Source: Clostridium lundense DSM 17049
GTDB lineage: Bacteria > Bacillota > Clostridia > Clostridiales > Clostridiaceae
DNA length: 64,000 nucleotides
NCBI RefSeq assembly: GCF_000619945.1
Contig: NZ_JHVC01000008.1
Location: 62,001-126,000 of the forward strand
Direction of reading: 5' to 3'
Made by a program: the position numbers and the translations under genes. Of the stretch, positions 33,960 to 43,236 are shown one piece after another (within the stretch, counting starts at the first letter, position 1; the number at the start of each line of letters is the position of its first letter). The notes under the pieces were generated by a model. That model was given only the letters and a program-made list of their open reading frames with translations. It was not told where the DNA came from and made no database searches.

Positions 33960-36512
33960 TTACCTGTGTCTATGGAAAAATAATAAATACATACTGTTTA
34001 TAAATGCAATTATACCTGAGAAAAATATTACAATACACCATTGAGCTAAACTCAACGCTACAGTATGAAAAACGCCTTGTAAAAATGGAATATACAGTAT
34101 TGACATAATCATAAGTATTGAAACCGTAACTGCTCCAACTAGATATATATTTGTAAATAACTTTATTTCAAATATAGAATGTCTTTCAGATCTACATTCA
34201 AAAACATGTATAAGCTGAGACATAACTAAAGTACATAAAGCCAATGTTCTACAAGTTTTTAAATCCATTTTATATACATATCCCATTAAAAATGCTGCAA
34301 TAGTACATATACCTATCAAAGAACCTCTTATAATTATCTTTTCTTTAAGTCCTCTAGCAAATATACTTTCATTTTTAGGTCTAGGTCTTTGTTCCATTAT
34401 ATCTATATCAGCTGGATCAACTCCTAATGCTATAGCTGGAAGTCCATCTGTAGCCAAATTTACAAATAAAATTTGTATTGGTAAAAGTGGTATAGGCAAA
34501 TTTATAATTGATGCTATAAACATAGTTAAAACTTCTCCTAAGTTACATGAGAGCAGATATCTTATAAACTTTCTTATATTATCATATATTACTCTTCCTT
34601 CTTCTACTGCCGATACAATAGTGGCAAAATTGTCATCTAAAAGAATCATTGAAGATGCTTCTTTTGTTACATCTGTTCCAGAAATTCCCATAGATATTCC
34701 TATATCAGCTTCTTTTACCGCTGGTGCATCATTAACACCATCTCCAGTCATGGCCACAATATTATTTTTACTCTTAAATGCCTTGACTATTCTAAGTTTA
34801 TGATTTGGACTTACTCTAGCAAAAATTCTTAAATTGTCTATATTTTTTACTAAAACCTTGTCATCTAATTTGTCTAATTCTTCTCCTGTTATTACCTGAG
34901 TTTCATCATTTACTATATCTAATTCTTTTCCTATAGCATAGGCAGTATTCTTATGATCTCCCGTAATCATTACAGGTTTTATTCCTGCCAATCTACATTT
35001 AAATACTGCTTCTTTAACTTCCTTTCTCGGAGGGTCAATAATTCCTGCTACTCCTATAAATATTAAGTCATTCTCTATGGAACTGTCTCTATAATTAGAA
35101 TATTCCTTATAAGCTGCTGCTATACATCTTAATGCCTTAAAGGACATTGTTTCTACAGCTTTTAAGACTTTGTTTTTATATAAAGAAGTAAAAGCTTTAA
35201 CTTCTCCATCTACTAATATATACTTACATCTTTCTACTATTCTTTCTGGAGCACCTTTTACATAAACAGTATTTTTAAATCCTTCTCTAACTACTACAGA
35301 CATCATTTTTCTTTCTGAGGTAAAAGGTTTTTCATGTACTCTTTTCCCCCTACTTAAAAAGTCTTTTAATTCACTAGTATCTTTAAAAAAAGCTTTTATT
35401 AAAGCTGTTTCTGTTGGATCTCCAAATAAACCCTTGTCTATCTTTTTTTCGCTATAATCAATATTACAGTCACTACAATATGTAACTGCTCTCTTAAAAG
35501 TATTATTATTTGGTACAGTATCTTTATCCACATTATATAAAAAGCTGTTAAAATAAAAAGCTTTAACGGTCATTTTATTCTCTGTTAGAGTTCCTGTCTT
35601 ATCACTACAAATAATTGAAGTACACCCTAATGTTTCCACTGCCGGCAATCTTCTAACCAAGGCATTCTTCTTTAACATTCTAGATACTCCTAATGCTAAT
35701 GCCACTGTAACTATAGCTGGTAATCCTTCAGGGATTGCTGCTACTGCAAGACTTACACCTAAAAGAAACATTTGATATTTGTCGTTTCCTCTACTTATAC
35801 CCGTTATAGTTACTATAATGCATATACCAATGCAAACTAGAACTAATACTTTTCCTAAAGCATTTAATTTTTCTTTCAGTGGTGACTTATCCTTTTCTAT
35901 ATCTTGAAGCATTCCTGCAATTTTACCCATTTCTGTTTTCATACCTGTAGATATAACTTTAGCTTTCCCTTTGCCTGTAAGAGCTACAGTACCCATGTAA
36001 ATGGTATTATTTTTGTCATTACAGCTCTTATTTACTCCTACAGATTCACCAGTAAGTAAAGATTCATCCACCATCAAAGAATTGTCTTCTACAAGTATAC
36101 AATCTGCCGGTACTCTATCCCCACTTTCTACTATTACTAGGTCTCCAATAACTAAATTTTCTGCATTAACTATTTTTAAATTTCCATCTCTTATTACTTT
36201 TGCTGTAGGAGCTGCCAGATTATTTAATGCTTCTAAAGATTTTTCGGTTTTAAACTCCTGTATAAAACCTAAAATTCCGTTCATAATAACAATTACTAGT
36301 ATAGTAATTGCATCAGCCTTTTCACCCATAAATCCTGAAATTAGAGTAGCACCAATAAGCATCCATATTATAAAATCATTAAATTGTTCCAATAAAATTT
36401 TTATTGGTGATATCTTCTTTTTTTGTTCTAATATGTTTGGCCCATATTTTTTAAGTCTTCTCTCTGCTTCACTTGAATTTAGTCCAGAGAAAAGTTCCTT
36501 TTCGTTAATCAC
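33960..36512 (-). CDS. Cation-transporting P-type ATPase, Ca2+ (SERCA/PMCA-like) family
   Basis: The 850-residue P2-type pump has an N-terminal cation-ATPase domain, an actuator domain with DESLLTGES, and the phosphorylated Asp in CSDKTGTLTENK near residue 303. The nucleotide-binding region has KGAPERIVERC, and the hinge is MTGDGVNDAPAVKEADIG. Membrane segment 4 shows PEGLPAIV, the Ca2+-binding PEGL motif. It exports Ca2+ (possibly Mn2+) with ATP hydrolysis. It is monocistronic and divergent from the pyrophosphatase gene. Confidence 0.92.
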   Translation of the reverse strand: MINEKELFSGLNSSEAERRLKKYGPNILEQKKKISPIKILLEQFNDFIIWMLIGATLISGFMGEKADAITILVIVIMNGILGFIQEFKTEKSLEALNNLAAPTAKVIRDGNLKIVNAENLVIGDLVIVESGDRVPADCILVEDNSLMVDESLLTGESVGVNKSCNDKNNTIYMGTVALTGKGKAKVISTGMKTEMGKIAGMLQDIEKDKSPLKEKLNALGKVLVLVCIGICIIVTITGISRGNDKYQMFLLGVSLAVAAIPEGLPAIVTVALALGVSRMLKKNALVRRLPAVETLGCTSIICSDKTGTLTENKMTVKAFYFNSFLYNVDKDTVPNNNTFKRAVTYCSDCNIDYSEKKIDKGLFGDPTETALIKAFFKDTSELKDFLSRGKRVHEKPFTSERKMMSVVVREGFKNTVYVKGAPERIVERCKYILVDGEVKAFTSLYKNKVLKAVETMSFKALRCIAAAYKEYSNYRDSSIENDLIFIGVAGIIDPPRKEVKEAVFKCRLAGIKPVMITGDHKNTAYAIGKELDIVNDETQVITGEELDKLDDKVLVKNIDNLRIFARVSPNHKLRIVKAFKSKNNIVAMTGDGVNDAPAVKEADIGISMGISGTDVTKEASSMILLDDNFATIVSAVEEGRVIYDNIRKFIRYLLSCNLGEVLTMFIASIINLPIPLLPIQILFVNLATDGLPAIALGVDPADIDIMEQRPRPKNESIFARGLKEKIIIRGSLIGICTIAAFLMGYVYKMDLKTCRTLALCTLVMSQLIHVFECRSERHSIFEIKLFTNIYLVGAVTVSILMIMSILYIPFLQGVFHTVALSLAQWCIVIFFSGIIAFINSMYLLFFHRHR

Positions 36513-36657
36513 AATTAACTCCCCCCAGTATTTTATTAATTCTTAACTACAATAAATATATGTTACAACTTAATAAAATATTTTAAATTTTTAAAATAGA
36601 CCTAATTTTGCTTTTTCCCCTATTAATCCAAATGTTACTTTAAATTATTCTATTTTT

Positions 36658-36688
36658 TTGATATTATTAATAGGTACTTTAATATAAT
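36658..36688 (+). promoter_or_regulatory. Promoter of the pyrophosphatase gene
   Basis: TTGATA (36658-36663) and TATAAT (36683-36688) with a 19-bp spacing; TAATAT three bases earlier gives 16 bp. AAGGAGG follows before the ATG at 36715. Confidence 0.55.
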
Positions 36689-36714
36689 AGTATACATAAT
36701 AAGGAGGTTTTTAT

Positions 36715-38358
36715 ATGAAGGATGTTATATACATAAGTGGACATAAGAATCCAGATACAGATTCTATATGTTCTGCATTAGCTTATGCAGATTTTAAAAA
36801 TAAAACTGGTAATATACCAGCTATTCCTGTAAGACTAGGAGAATTAAGTAGAGAAACTCAATTCGTATTAGATTACTTTGGGGTTAACTCACCAGAATTA
36901 ATAGATACAGTAAGAACTCAAATACAGGACTTAAAATTTGACAGTGTAATTCCAATATGTCCTGATATATCTTTAAAAATGGCTTGGTCCATAATGAAAA
37001 AAAATAATGTTCCAAACTTACCAGTTGTTGATGAAGGTGACAAACTTGTAGGTCTTGCTTCACTTGCAAATATAACTTCAACTTATATGGATATTTGGGA
37101 TACTAATATACTTTCAAAAAGTGGTACTACACTTGAAAATATAGTTGAAACTCTTTCCGCAAAATGCATATATGTAAGTGATAAAATAAATAATTTCAAA
37201 GGAAAAATAGTAGTTACTGCTATGCAACCTGAAAGTGCTCGTGAACTTATTGAAGAAGGAGATATTGTTATTTGTGGTGATAGAGAAGATGCTCAAGAAA
37301 TAATACTAGACTGCAAAGCGTCTCTTATGATAATAACAGGTAAACATGAAGTAACTGAAAAAATAATAGAAAAAGCTAAAGAAATTTCCTGTTCTATTAT
37401 TATGACTCCTTATGATACTTTTACCGCTGCAAGACTTGTTCCTCAAAGTGTTCCTGTAAGCTATGTAATGACTAAGGATAATCTAGTTGTATTTAACAAT
37501 GATGATTTAGTAGATGAAGCAAAAGAAAAAATGTTACAAACAAGATTCAGAAGTTATCCAGTAGTTGATAACGATGGAAAAATACTTGGAAGTGTCTCAA
37601 GATATCATTTAATATCAAAAAATAAGAAAAAAGTTATATTAGTAGATCATAACGAAAGAACCCAGTCTATACCTGGACTTGAAGATGCAGAATTACTTGA
37701 AGTAATAGATCATCATAGAATTGGAGATATTCAAACAGGTCTTCCTATTTATTTTAGAAATGAACCTGTAGGTTGTACTGCAACTATAGTAGCTTCTATA
37801 TTCTTTGAAAATGGCATAAGACCATGTAGAAAAATGGCTGGCTTATTATGTGCTGCTATAATTTCAGATACACTTTTATTTAAATCCCCTACTTCCACTA
37901 ATGCAGACAGACTTATGTTAAAGAGACTTTCAGAAATAGCAAATATAAATCCTGAAAAATTTGCTGAAGAAATGTTTAAGGCTGGTACTTCTCTACAAGG
38001 TAAAACTTTAGATGAAATATTCAATCAGGATTTCAAAGTATTTAATATAGGTTCATTAAAAGTAGGTGTAGGCCAAGTAACTACAATGGACACTGAAGGC
38101 TTCCAATCTATGAAGGAAGATATGCTTAAATACATGGAAAATAAAACCAATGATGAAGGCTTTAACCTATTAATGCTTATGGTAACAGACTTATTAAAGG
38201 ACGGTTCTGAGTTATTGGTTACTGGAGATGAAAAATATCTTGTAAGCAAAGCATTTAATGTTCAATTAGATGGAAAAACTGTGTATATACCTGGATTAAT
38301 GTCAAGAAAGAAACAGGTTATTCCTCCACTAACTGCTGCTGTTAATGAATCAAAATAA
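36715..38358 (+). CDS. ppaC: Manganese-dependent inorganic pyrophosphatase with CBS-DRTGG regulatory insert
   Basis: The 547-residue family II enzyme hydrolyses pyrophosphate. The DHH-phosphatase core is split: GHKNPDTDSI at residues 9-18 and VIDHHRIGD near 331, closed by the DHHA2 domain (PGLMSRKKQVIPPL). Between them lie two CBS motifs (about 65-125 and 250-300) around a DRTGG domain. In this subfamily adenine nucleotides bind the CBS part and tune activity. It is monocistronic, with AAGGAGG before the ATG and a terminator after it. Confidence 0.93.
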   Translation: MKDVIYISGHKNPDTDSICSALAYADFKNKTGNIPAIPVRLGELSRETQFVLDYFGVNSPELIDTVRTQIQDLKFDSVIPICPDISLKMAWSIMKKNNVPNLPVVDEGDKLVGLASLANITSTYMDIWDTNILSKSGTTLENIVETLSAKCIYVSDKINNFKGKIVVTAMQPESARELIEEGDIVICGDREDAQEIILDCKASLMIITGKHEVTEKIIEKAKEISCSIIMTPYDTFTAARLVPQSVPVSYVMTKDNLVVFNNDDLVDEAKEKMLQTRFRSYPVVDNDGKILGSVSRYHLISKNKKKVILVDHNERTQSIPGLEDAELLEVIDHHRIGDIQTGLPIYFRNEPVGCTATIVASIFFENGIRPCRKMAGLLCAAIISDTLLFKSPTSTNADRLMLKRLSEIANINPEKFAEEMFKAGTSLQGKTLDEIFNQDFKVFNIGSLKVGVGQVTTMDTEGFQSMKEDMLKYMENKTNDEGFNLLMLMVTDLLKDGSELLVTGDEKYLVSKAFNVQLDGKTVYIPGLMSRKKQVIPPLTAAVNESK

Positions 38359-38367
38359 TAAAAATAC

Positions 38368-38407
38368 AGACTAACAAAGGAAAATCAATCTAATGTTAGT
38401 CTTTTTT
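38368..38407. terminator. Bidirectional terminator after ppaC
   Basis: AGACTAACA pairs with TGTTAGTCT and a T-run follows on the plus strand, between convergent genes. Confidence 0.75.
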
Positions 38408-38418
38408 CATGTTTTCTC

Positions 38419-39138
38419 TTAGCCCTTTAACATACTAAAATCAATATATGGACAATTATAATCATTGTTTTCCAAGATTTTTTTATTTAAATTAATCCAG
38501 CTTTTACATTTATCAAGAATAATTGCATCACTAGTTATAACATTATCTAATGTTTGTAAAATTCCATCAACATTTTCAACATTTTCAACTTGAACATCAA
38601 AACTAAACTCATTCAATAATTCTAATATTTTTTCTTTTAATCTACCACAATTAGATACTGGAGCATCTAGATAAAAAATAGCTTTGGCTACTTTAATTTC
38701 TTCTAACATTTCACCAATCATTTTAATTGCTAATTTGGTTTTATCTATTAAACGATAACTTCCTCTTAAGCCCGCTAAATCTCTAATTGTTCCATCCATA
38801 CATTTTAATAATATAGAATGAGATAAAGCAACTTCCAAAGTAATAATAGTGTTAAATCCATCAATATTTACAACACTTTTTTCTAGATCCTTAGTAACTT
38901 TCTTATTCTTTCTCATTTGAATATCTTCTTTTGAAGATATAGCTCTTACCAAAGCCAATCTCTGTCTTTCAGATAATAAATAATGGTTACCAATAAATGT
39001 AGATGCACCTTTTATATTGTACTCGTGATTTAAAAGGTAATATAAATCATTTGCAGCTTTATATAATTTTTCAATGGATTTATCTCCAAATTCTCGCTCA
39101 TCATTAATTGAATATCCTCTTTTAACAACTTTACTCAT
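38419..39138 (-). CDS. DUF434/DUF5616-type protein
   Basis: The 239-residue protein reads KAANDLYYLLNHEYNIKGAS, then FIGNHYLLSERQRLALVRA. The middle has NIDGFNTIITLEVALSHSIL and RDLAGLRGSYRLID, and the C-terminal part has FYLDAPVSNCGRLK. This two-part layout matches the DUF434 plus DUF5616 proteins of clostridia and archaea, which resemble DUF458-like or nuclease-fold proteins of unknown role. It marks the edge between the conserved backbone and the immunity/toxin array. Confidence 0.75.
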   Translation of the reverse strand: MSKVVKRGYSINDEREFGDKSIEKLYKAANDLYYLLNHEYNIKGASTFIGNHYLLSERQRLALVRAISSKEDIQMRKNKKVTKDLEKSVVNIDGFNTIITLEVALSHSILLKCMDGTIRDLAGLRGSYRLIDKTKLAIKMIGEMLEEIKVAKAIFYLDAPVSNCGRLKEKILELLNEFSFDVQVENVENVDGILQTLDNVITSDAIILDKCKSWINLNKKILENNDYNCPYIDFSMLKG

Positions 39139-39318
39139 AACTTGCCATCCCTCACTTCCAATAATTATGCAGAAAATATAGCTACTACTGTTAAATTCAT
39201 ACTAATGTATACTTCGTTTAACTGCCCTATCATATTTAGTAAGTTTTCCAATACATCCAGATTATTGAAATGTATCCATTATAATATTTATCAAACATAA
39301 TTACTTAATAGCTATTAT

Positions 39319-39831
39319 CTATTTATCTGATATTTCTATACACTCCTCCTTTATTAGAGTTTTTTCATTAAAATTTACTCTCCATACTTCCTTCTTTTCA
39401 ATTCCTCCTATATTAATTCCAAAATAAAAAGATGGATCTAAAAATATAACCTGTTCATTTTTTAACTTTATTTCAACAGCATCGCAAATCAACTCTTCTT
39501 CTTTTTCTTCTAAATTATAGAATTTCATCATATCTATACAATTACCAATTGCACCATCTTGTGTTAAAATAATTTCACTAACGGACGCTTTACCTTTCAT
39601 CATATCTTCATCAATTTCAAAATTATGATTCACTAAATTTACTATTTTAATTTTAAGCTTAGAATATTGATTAATTGACTCAAATTCTATAAATTTAGAA
39701 TTAATTTCAAAATATATGAATCTTAAATCAGGATAAAACTGTGCTACCCCATCTTCAATATCAACAAACCCTGTTAAATATATATCCTTGATATCATTAT
39801 TTTTTGCTAATTTTTTAAAGCTCTCTATCAT
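39319..39831 (-). CDS. Candidate orphan immunity protein
   Basis: The 170-residue acidic, soluble protein has no membrane segment or known motif that I recognise. It begins MIESFKKLAKNNDIKDIYL. It is the last gene of a run of small minus-strand genes that includes SUKH-type immunity proteins, so an immunity role is inferred from context only. No toxin tip lies next to it. Confidence 0.5.
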   Translation of the reverse strand: MIESFKKLAKNNDIKDIYLTGFVDIEDGVAQFYPDLRFIYFEINSKFIEFESINQYSKLKIKIVNLVNHNFEIDEDMMKGKASVSEIILTQDGAIGNCIDMMKFYNLEEKEEELICDAVEIKLKNEQVIFLDPSFYFGINIGGIEKKEVWRVNFNEKTLIKEECIEISDK

Positions 39832-39990
39832 CTTTCTCCTATTCTTTTACTATTCTATCATTTTAAGTTCTTTCCATACCCAGCTAGATATTCTTTGAAT
39901 TTTTATATCAGTTTATTTGGCATGATTCCTTACCCATTTCAATATTTTGAACACAACAAAAGACTAACATCTTTTTTATCAATGTATCTT

Positions 39991-40434
39991 CTAAAACTGA
40001 ATATTTAATTCATTATAACAAGCTTTTCTTAAGTATTCTGAAAAATTAACAGCTAAGTACACTTCCTCACCTGAATTATGATCAAATAAAATTATTTCTT
40101 TACTTGGTGAATTAAATCCTATTGGGCTACCTTGTCCATCTACACCAACTACTACAAAATTTTTATATTTGCTAGGTAACTCATGTCTAAATCTTATAGT
40201 CTGTTCAACAAATGATGGAGTAGATACAAACTGTGCTTCTCCTAATCCTAATATAACTGTAGTTCCAACAACCCCACATCCAAACCTACAAATAAATTCC
40301 ATATAATCTTCGGGCAATTCTGTATCTATTAATTCTTTGCATTTATCTATTTCTTCCTGATTAACCTCGCCTCCAAATGCCTCTGGCACCATATCAAATT
40401 CTTCCTTAATAATACGAAAAATCTCATTATTCAC
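39991..40434 (-). CDS. SMI1/KNR4 (SUKH) family immunity protein
   Basis: The 147-residue protein has the SUKH signature: VNQEEIDKCKELIDTELPED, then YMEFICRFGCGVV, a middle GFNSPSKEIILFDHNSGEE and a C-terminal FSEYLRKAC helix. SUKH proteins neutralise nuclease toxins of contact-dependent and polymorphic toxin systems, often HNH types. No cognate toxin is next to it, so it is an orphan in this array. Confidence 0.8.
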   Translation of the reverse strand: MNNEIFRIIKEEFDMVPEAFGGEVNQEEIDKCKELIDTELPEDYMEFICRFGCGVVGTTVILGLGEAQFVSTPSFVEQTIRFRHELPSKYKNFVVVGVDGQGSPIGFNSPSKEIILFDHNSGEEVYLAVNFSEYLRKACYNELNIQF

Positions 40435-40563
40435 TTTACAACACCTCTCTTAATTGATTTTTCTGCTCATCAAACTTTACAATAATTTTATTTTCTATAT
40501 TTGAAAGAACTTATCCCGCAGAATTATGTAATTATCTAATATTTATTTAAATATATTTTGAAT

Positions 40564-41136
40564 TTATTCTAACCAGTAAGAAATGTCCTCATTAATTTTA
40601 GCACCAATCTCTCCTTCTCTTACAAAATCATAATCTAAATAGCCATCTTCATCTAAATAATAAATATTTTCTTTATAAAATTCGCATATTGTTTCTAAAA
40701 ATTTTTCAACCGAATTATGCATTAGTATTAATTCACAATTATCATGAAATAGACTAACAACTTTCCCTTCGCCATTAATTGTTCTTACATAACATATAAA
40801 ATCACTAGAGTAATTTGCTAACAACGGAATGATTATTTCATAACCTTTATTTTTATAATTAACCATGATGCTATCTAAATTTTTCTTTTCATCTAATAAT
40901 TCATCAATATGAATTAGTCTATATCCTGGAATAAAGTCCATCATCTCTTGTTCTCTAATATCCCTTTTAGTGCCTGAAACATTACCATATATTACTTGAT
41001 ATAACTTGGGAATATTCAAATCTAATAGGGAAACTATATATTGCCAATTCTCTTTCTTATTCCCTAAACTTGCAGGGTAATTGCCTCTTAATTGAGCTGA
41101 TAAATGAAGAAACTCTTTAAATAAATTAGTTAACAT
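40564..41136 (-). CDS. SUKH-like immunity protein
   Basis: The 190-residue protein begins with a helical arm (FKEFLHLSAQLRGNYPASL) and has LPKLYQ-like NIPKLYQVIYGNVSGT. It then has PGYRLIHIDELLDEKKNL, IIPLLANYSSDFICYV and a C-terminal SVEKFLETICEFYKE. This is the SMI1/KNR4 layout for immunity against DNase/RNase toxins. It is an orphan. An immunity role is inferred by family and context. Confidence 0.65.
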   Translation of the reverse strand: MLTNLFKEFLHLSAQLRGNYPASLGNKKENWQYIVSLLDLNIPKLYQVIYGNVSGTKRDIREQEMMDFIPGYRLIHIDELLDEKKNLDSIMVNYKNKGYEIIIPLLANYSSDFICYVRTINGEGKVVSLFHDNCELILMHNSVEKFLETICEFYKENIYYLDEDGYLDYDFVREGEIGAKINEDISYWLE

Positions 41137-41215
41137 TACTTTTTTCCTCTCTATATATAAAATGATGTATATTAATAATTCTTATTTTGATTACTACATA
41201 TATTTCCTACTATAA

Positions 41216-41415
41216 TCAATCATAATTTGTATAACCTTGCAAATAATCATCATATTCAACAAATGTTTCTTTAAAAGACTCATCACTATAATCCAGTAGT
41301 AATGCTACTGCATAAGAATAGATATCCATCCATTTTTCCAATTTGGATTATCAATGTCACTATTTCTTCCTGAATGAAAACTTAAAAGTACTAATACCTC
41401 TTCTTTATTCATCAT
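41216..41415 (-). pseudogene. Frameshifted small immunity gene
   Basis: The ATG at 41415 opens MNKEEVLVLLSFHSGRNSDI, DNPNWKNGWIS, then stops after ILMQ. The next frame continues MDIYSYAVALLLDYSDESFK and ends VEYDDYLQGYTNYD at 41216. A one-base shift near 41330 would join both parts into about 65 residues. It is a decayed member of the immunity run. Confidence 0.6.
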
Positions 41416-41530
41416 CACCAATTCCTTTTTATAAATAACTTTTGTTGTTAGTTCTTCTTAATTTGTTCTTGCTCGTAATTTATAGGAAAATATATGTGTA
41501 CCTTACTCCTTTCAATGCTTTAATCATAGA

Positions 41531-41566
41531 AAGAGGCTAACATCTTTTTCTTCAGCGTTAGCCTTC
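41531..41566 (-). terminator. Hairpin between immunity genes
   Basis: AGGCTAAC and GTTAGCCT form a stem downstream of the gene at 41639-41890. Confidence 0.55.
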
Positions 41567-41638
41567 ATTATTTCTATACTATATATTTGATTTTTACTTT
41601 TGTTACATCTGACTGCATTATTGAAATTAATTTATTTA

Positions 41639-41890
41639 CTAAGATTCAAATGTTGTTTTATCAGGAAATTTTCCTCCTTCTTTAATGAAACACCTAGCCA
41701 ATCGTTGAGCTGCCCTGTCAAAATAAAATTGTGGTGATTGTACTGAATTTTGAACAGATTCCAGCTCATTAAACATCCTTGTCTTTTTATTTAGTTCTAT
41801 CTTTCCCATCATTTTCTCATTAGGTCCAAATTTATATACTACCCTATCATCATCTTCAAATTCTTTGATTAGTAATACAAATGATGCCAT
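41639..41890 (-). CDS. Small immunity protein, paralogue of the 54.4-kb immunity protein
   Basis: The 83-residue protein shares its layout with the 81-residue protein at 54396-54641: VVYKFGPNEKMMGKIELNKK here and VVIYKAGSDYEEPTGKIKFD there, then a variable middle, a basic helix and a GKFPDKTTFES / GEFPSKVESAS tail. AAGGAGA lies before the ATG. Because the 54.4-kb copy directly follows a toxin tip, this one is read as an orphan immunity protein of the same family. Confidence 0.65.
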   Translation of the reverse strand: MASFVLLIKEFEDDDRVVYKFGPNEKMMGKIELNKKTRMFNELESVQNSVQSPQFYFDRAAQRLARCFIKEGGKFPDKTTFES

Positions 41891-42054
41891 TTTACTATCT
41901 CCTTAGTATAATTATTATTTATCAGTATCCCATATTTATTTACATTATTGTTTAATGCTATTTTACTTATATTTTTTATTCCTATTTTTCTTAATTCTTC
42001 ATTTATGCCCTTATAATTTTCGTATTTATATACTTCTTCCTTAACACTAATCAT
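41869..42054 (-). CDS. Short protein or fragment upstream of the 83-residue immunity gene
   Basis: The 61-residue frame reads MISVKEEVYKYENYKGINEE, then KNISKIALNNNVNKYGILIN. It overlaps the next gene by 22 bases, a spacing seen for toxin tips and their immunity genes in this array. It could be the tail of a toxin tip or a truncated immunity gene. No family recognised. Confidence 0.4.
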   Translation of the reverse strand: MISVKEEVYKYENYKGINEELRKIGIKNISKIALNNNVNKYGILINNNYTKEIVKWHHLYY

Positions 42055-42075
42055 TTGTAAATCTTTTATACCTTG

Positions 42076-42184
42076 CTAAGTATGATATTTATCATACATC
42101 AAATATTCTTCATAATCATATGCAAATTCTTTCATTTTCTTTATTACTGGATGCTTCTTAAACTCTTTAGAAATAATACCTCTT
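42076..42184 (-). pseudogene. C-terminal remnant of an immunity-like gene
   Basis: The frame reads GIISKEFKKHPVIKKMKEFA, then YDYEEYLMYDKYHT and a stop. It has no start codon or ribosome site. It is a decayed fragment in the immunity run. Confidence 0.4.
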
Positions 42185-42371
42185 TACCATTTGCAATATT
42201 TTAGCAAATAAAAAAACTTGCTCAAAATATCAATTACTAGTCACCTGAACAAGCCCAAATAAAAATCTTTCATATGTTTATGTAATTATAGCAATCTTTT
42301 GTTTAATCATCCTCCTATAATTCCTCAAGCGTTTATGGCTTAAGCTCAACTATAATCCCATGCTCAATAAT

Positions 42372-42599
42372 TTATAAACCTATATTCATTTTTATTTTAT
42401 CTAAGTATTCATATATAGCTGCTCTTTCTTCTTCCCATTCTTCGTATTCATTTGCAAAACAGCACCATATATCTTCTATTCCAAATCCTCTTGAATCAAA
42501 ATAATTAGTTAATGCCTTTAATAAATTTTTCTCACCAATATGTTCATAATAATATTTAATATACTTATTTATATCTTCTTTATTAGTTATTATCATCAT
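42372..42599 (-). CDS. CdiI-like immunity protein for a ribonuclease toxin
   Basis: The 75-residue acidic protein reads EDINKYIKYYYEHIGEKN, then GFGIEDIWCCFANEYEEWEE. The pattern of a helical start, a [DE]-x-W-C-x-F core and an acidic tail resembles the CdiI immunity family of contact-dependent RNase toxins. No cognate toxin is adjacent. Confidence 0.55.
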   Translation of the reverse strand: MMIITNKEDINKYIKYYYEHIGEKNLLKALTNYFDSRGFGIEDIWCCFANEYEEWEEERAAIYEYLDKIKMNIGL

Positions 42600-42633
42600 T
42601 TGCCTTCATCAATTTTATGTAGTTAATTTTCTA

Positions 42634-42945
42634 TTATTTAGATAAATATGCATTTTGTTTATCTAGCCATTCTTTCTCTTTTCGTCTCCACTCTTCTTCA
42701 GATAATTTTAAATCCCCCCAAAATCCATTCGAATTTATTACATTACCATACTCATCAGTTAATACTATAGTAGTTTTGGCTGTACCAAAAACTAAGAATG
42801 GGCAATACTTATTCTTATCTTCATTATATTTAAAACAATTTATACTAACATTATTGGGACCTAACATACAACAGTTAGGCACTAAATCATCATCTTTTTT
42901 ATCAATATTATAAATACAATTTGCTTCAATTAAAATATTTCTCAA
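42634..42945 (-). CDS. Orphan immunity candidate, 103 residues
   Basis: The protein has four Cys in its first half (EANCIYNI, VPNCCMLGPN, INCFKYN) and a charged helical C-terminus (LSEEEWRRKEKEWLDKQ). No known motif is recognised. It starts two bases from the stop of the previous gene (42948), so the two are coupled. Confidence 0.5.
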   Translation of the reverse strand: MRNILIEANCIYNIDKKDDDLVPNCCMLGPNNVSINCFKYNEDKNKYCPFLVFGTAKTTIVLTDEYGNVINSNGFWGDLKLSEEEWRRKEKEWLDKQNAYLSK

Positions 42946-42947
42946 CG

Positions 42948-43169
42948 CTATTTCCTCCTTTGTTTATATTTCGTATACCAATAATATTTGCTATACATTA
43001 TCTTACCTTTATCTTCTTTCAACTCTAAATTTTTAATATTATTACTTAAAAAGTCATAATAAACTAAAGCTTTCTTAAGTATTTCATCAGTAACGTCAAT
43101 TGTCTTAACAGTATAATCTTTTGTTAATGCAATCATTTTTTTTAATTCAAGTTCATTAATTATTTCCAC
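42948..43169 (-). CDS. Small protein of 73 residues, unknown
   Basis: It reads MEIINELELKKMIALTKDYT, then KTIDVTDEILKKALVYYDFL and a Lys/Tyr-rich end. GAGGAGGAGAACAAGG precedes the ATG. It is coupled with the 103-residue gene downstream. It may be an immunity protein or a fragment of one. Confidence 0.5.
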   Translation of the reverse strand: MEIINELELKKMIALTKDYTVKTIDVTDEILKKALVYYDFLSNNIKNLELKEDKGKIMYSKYYWYTKYKQRRK

Positions 43170-43203
43170 CTTGTTCTCCTCCTCTACTCAGGGTAATACC
43201 TTA

Positions 43204-43236
43204 CCGCTATATCAATAATTTCTTTTTGATATAGCG
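43204..43236 (-). terminator. Hairpin at the end of the interrupted immunity gene
   Basis: CGCTATATCAA and TTGATATAGCG form a perfect 11-bp stem overlapping the final codons and stop of the 43212 frame. Confidence 0.5.
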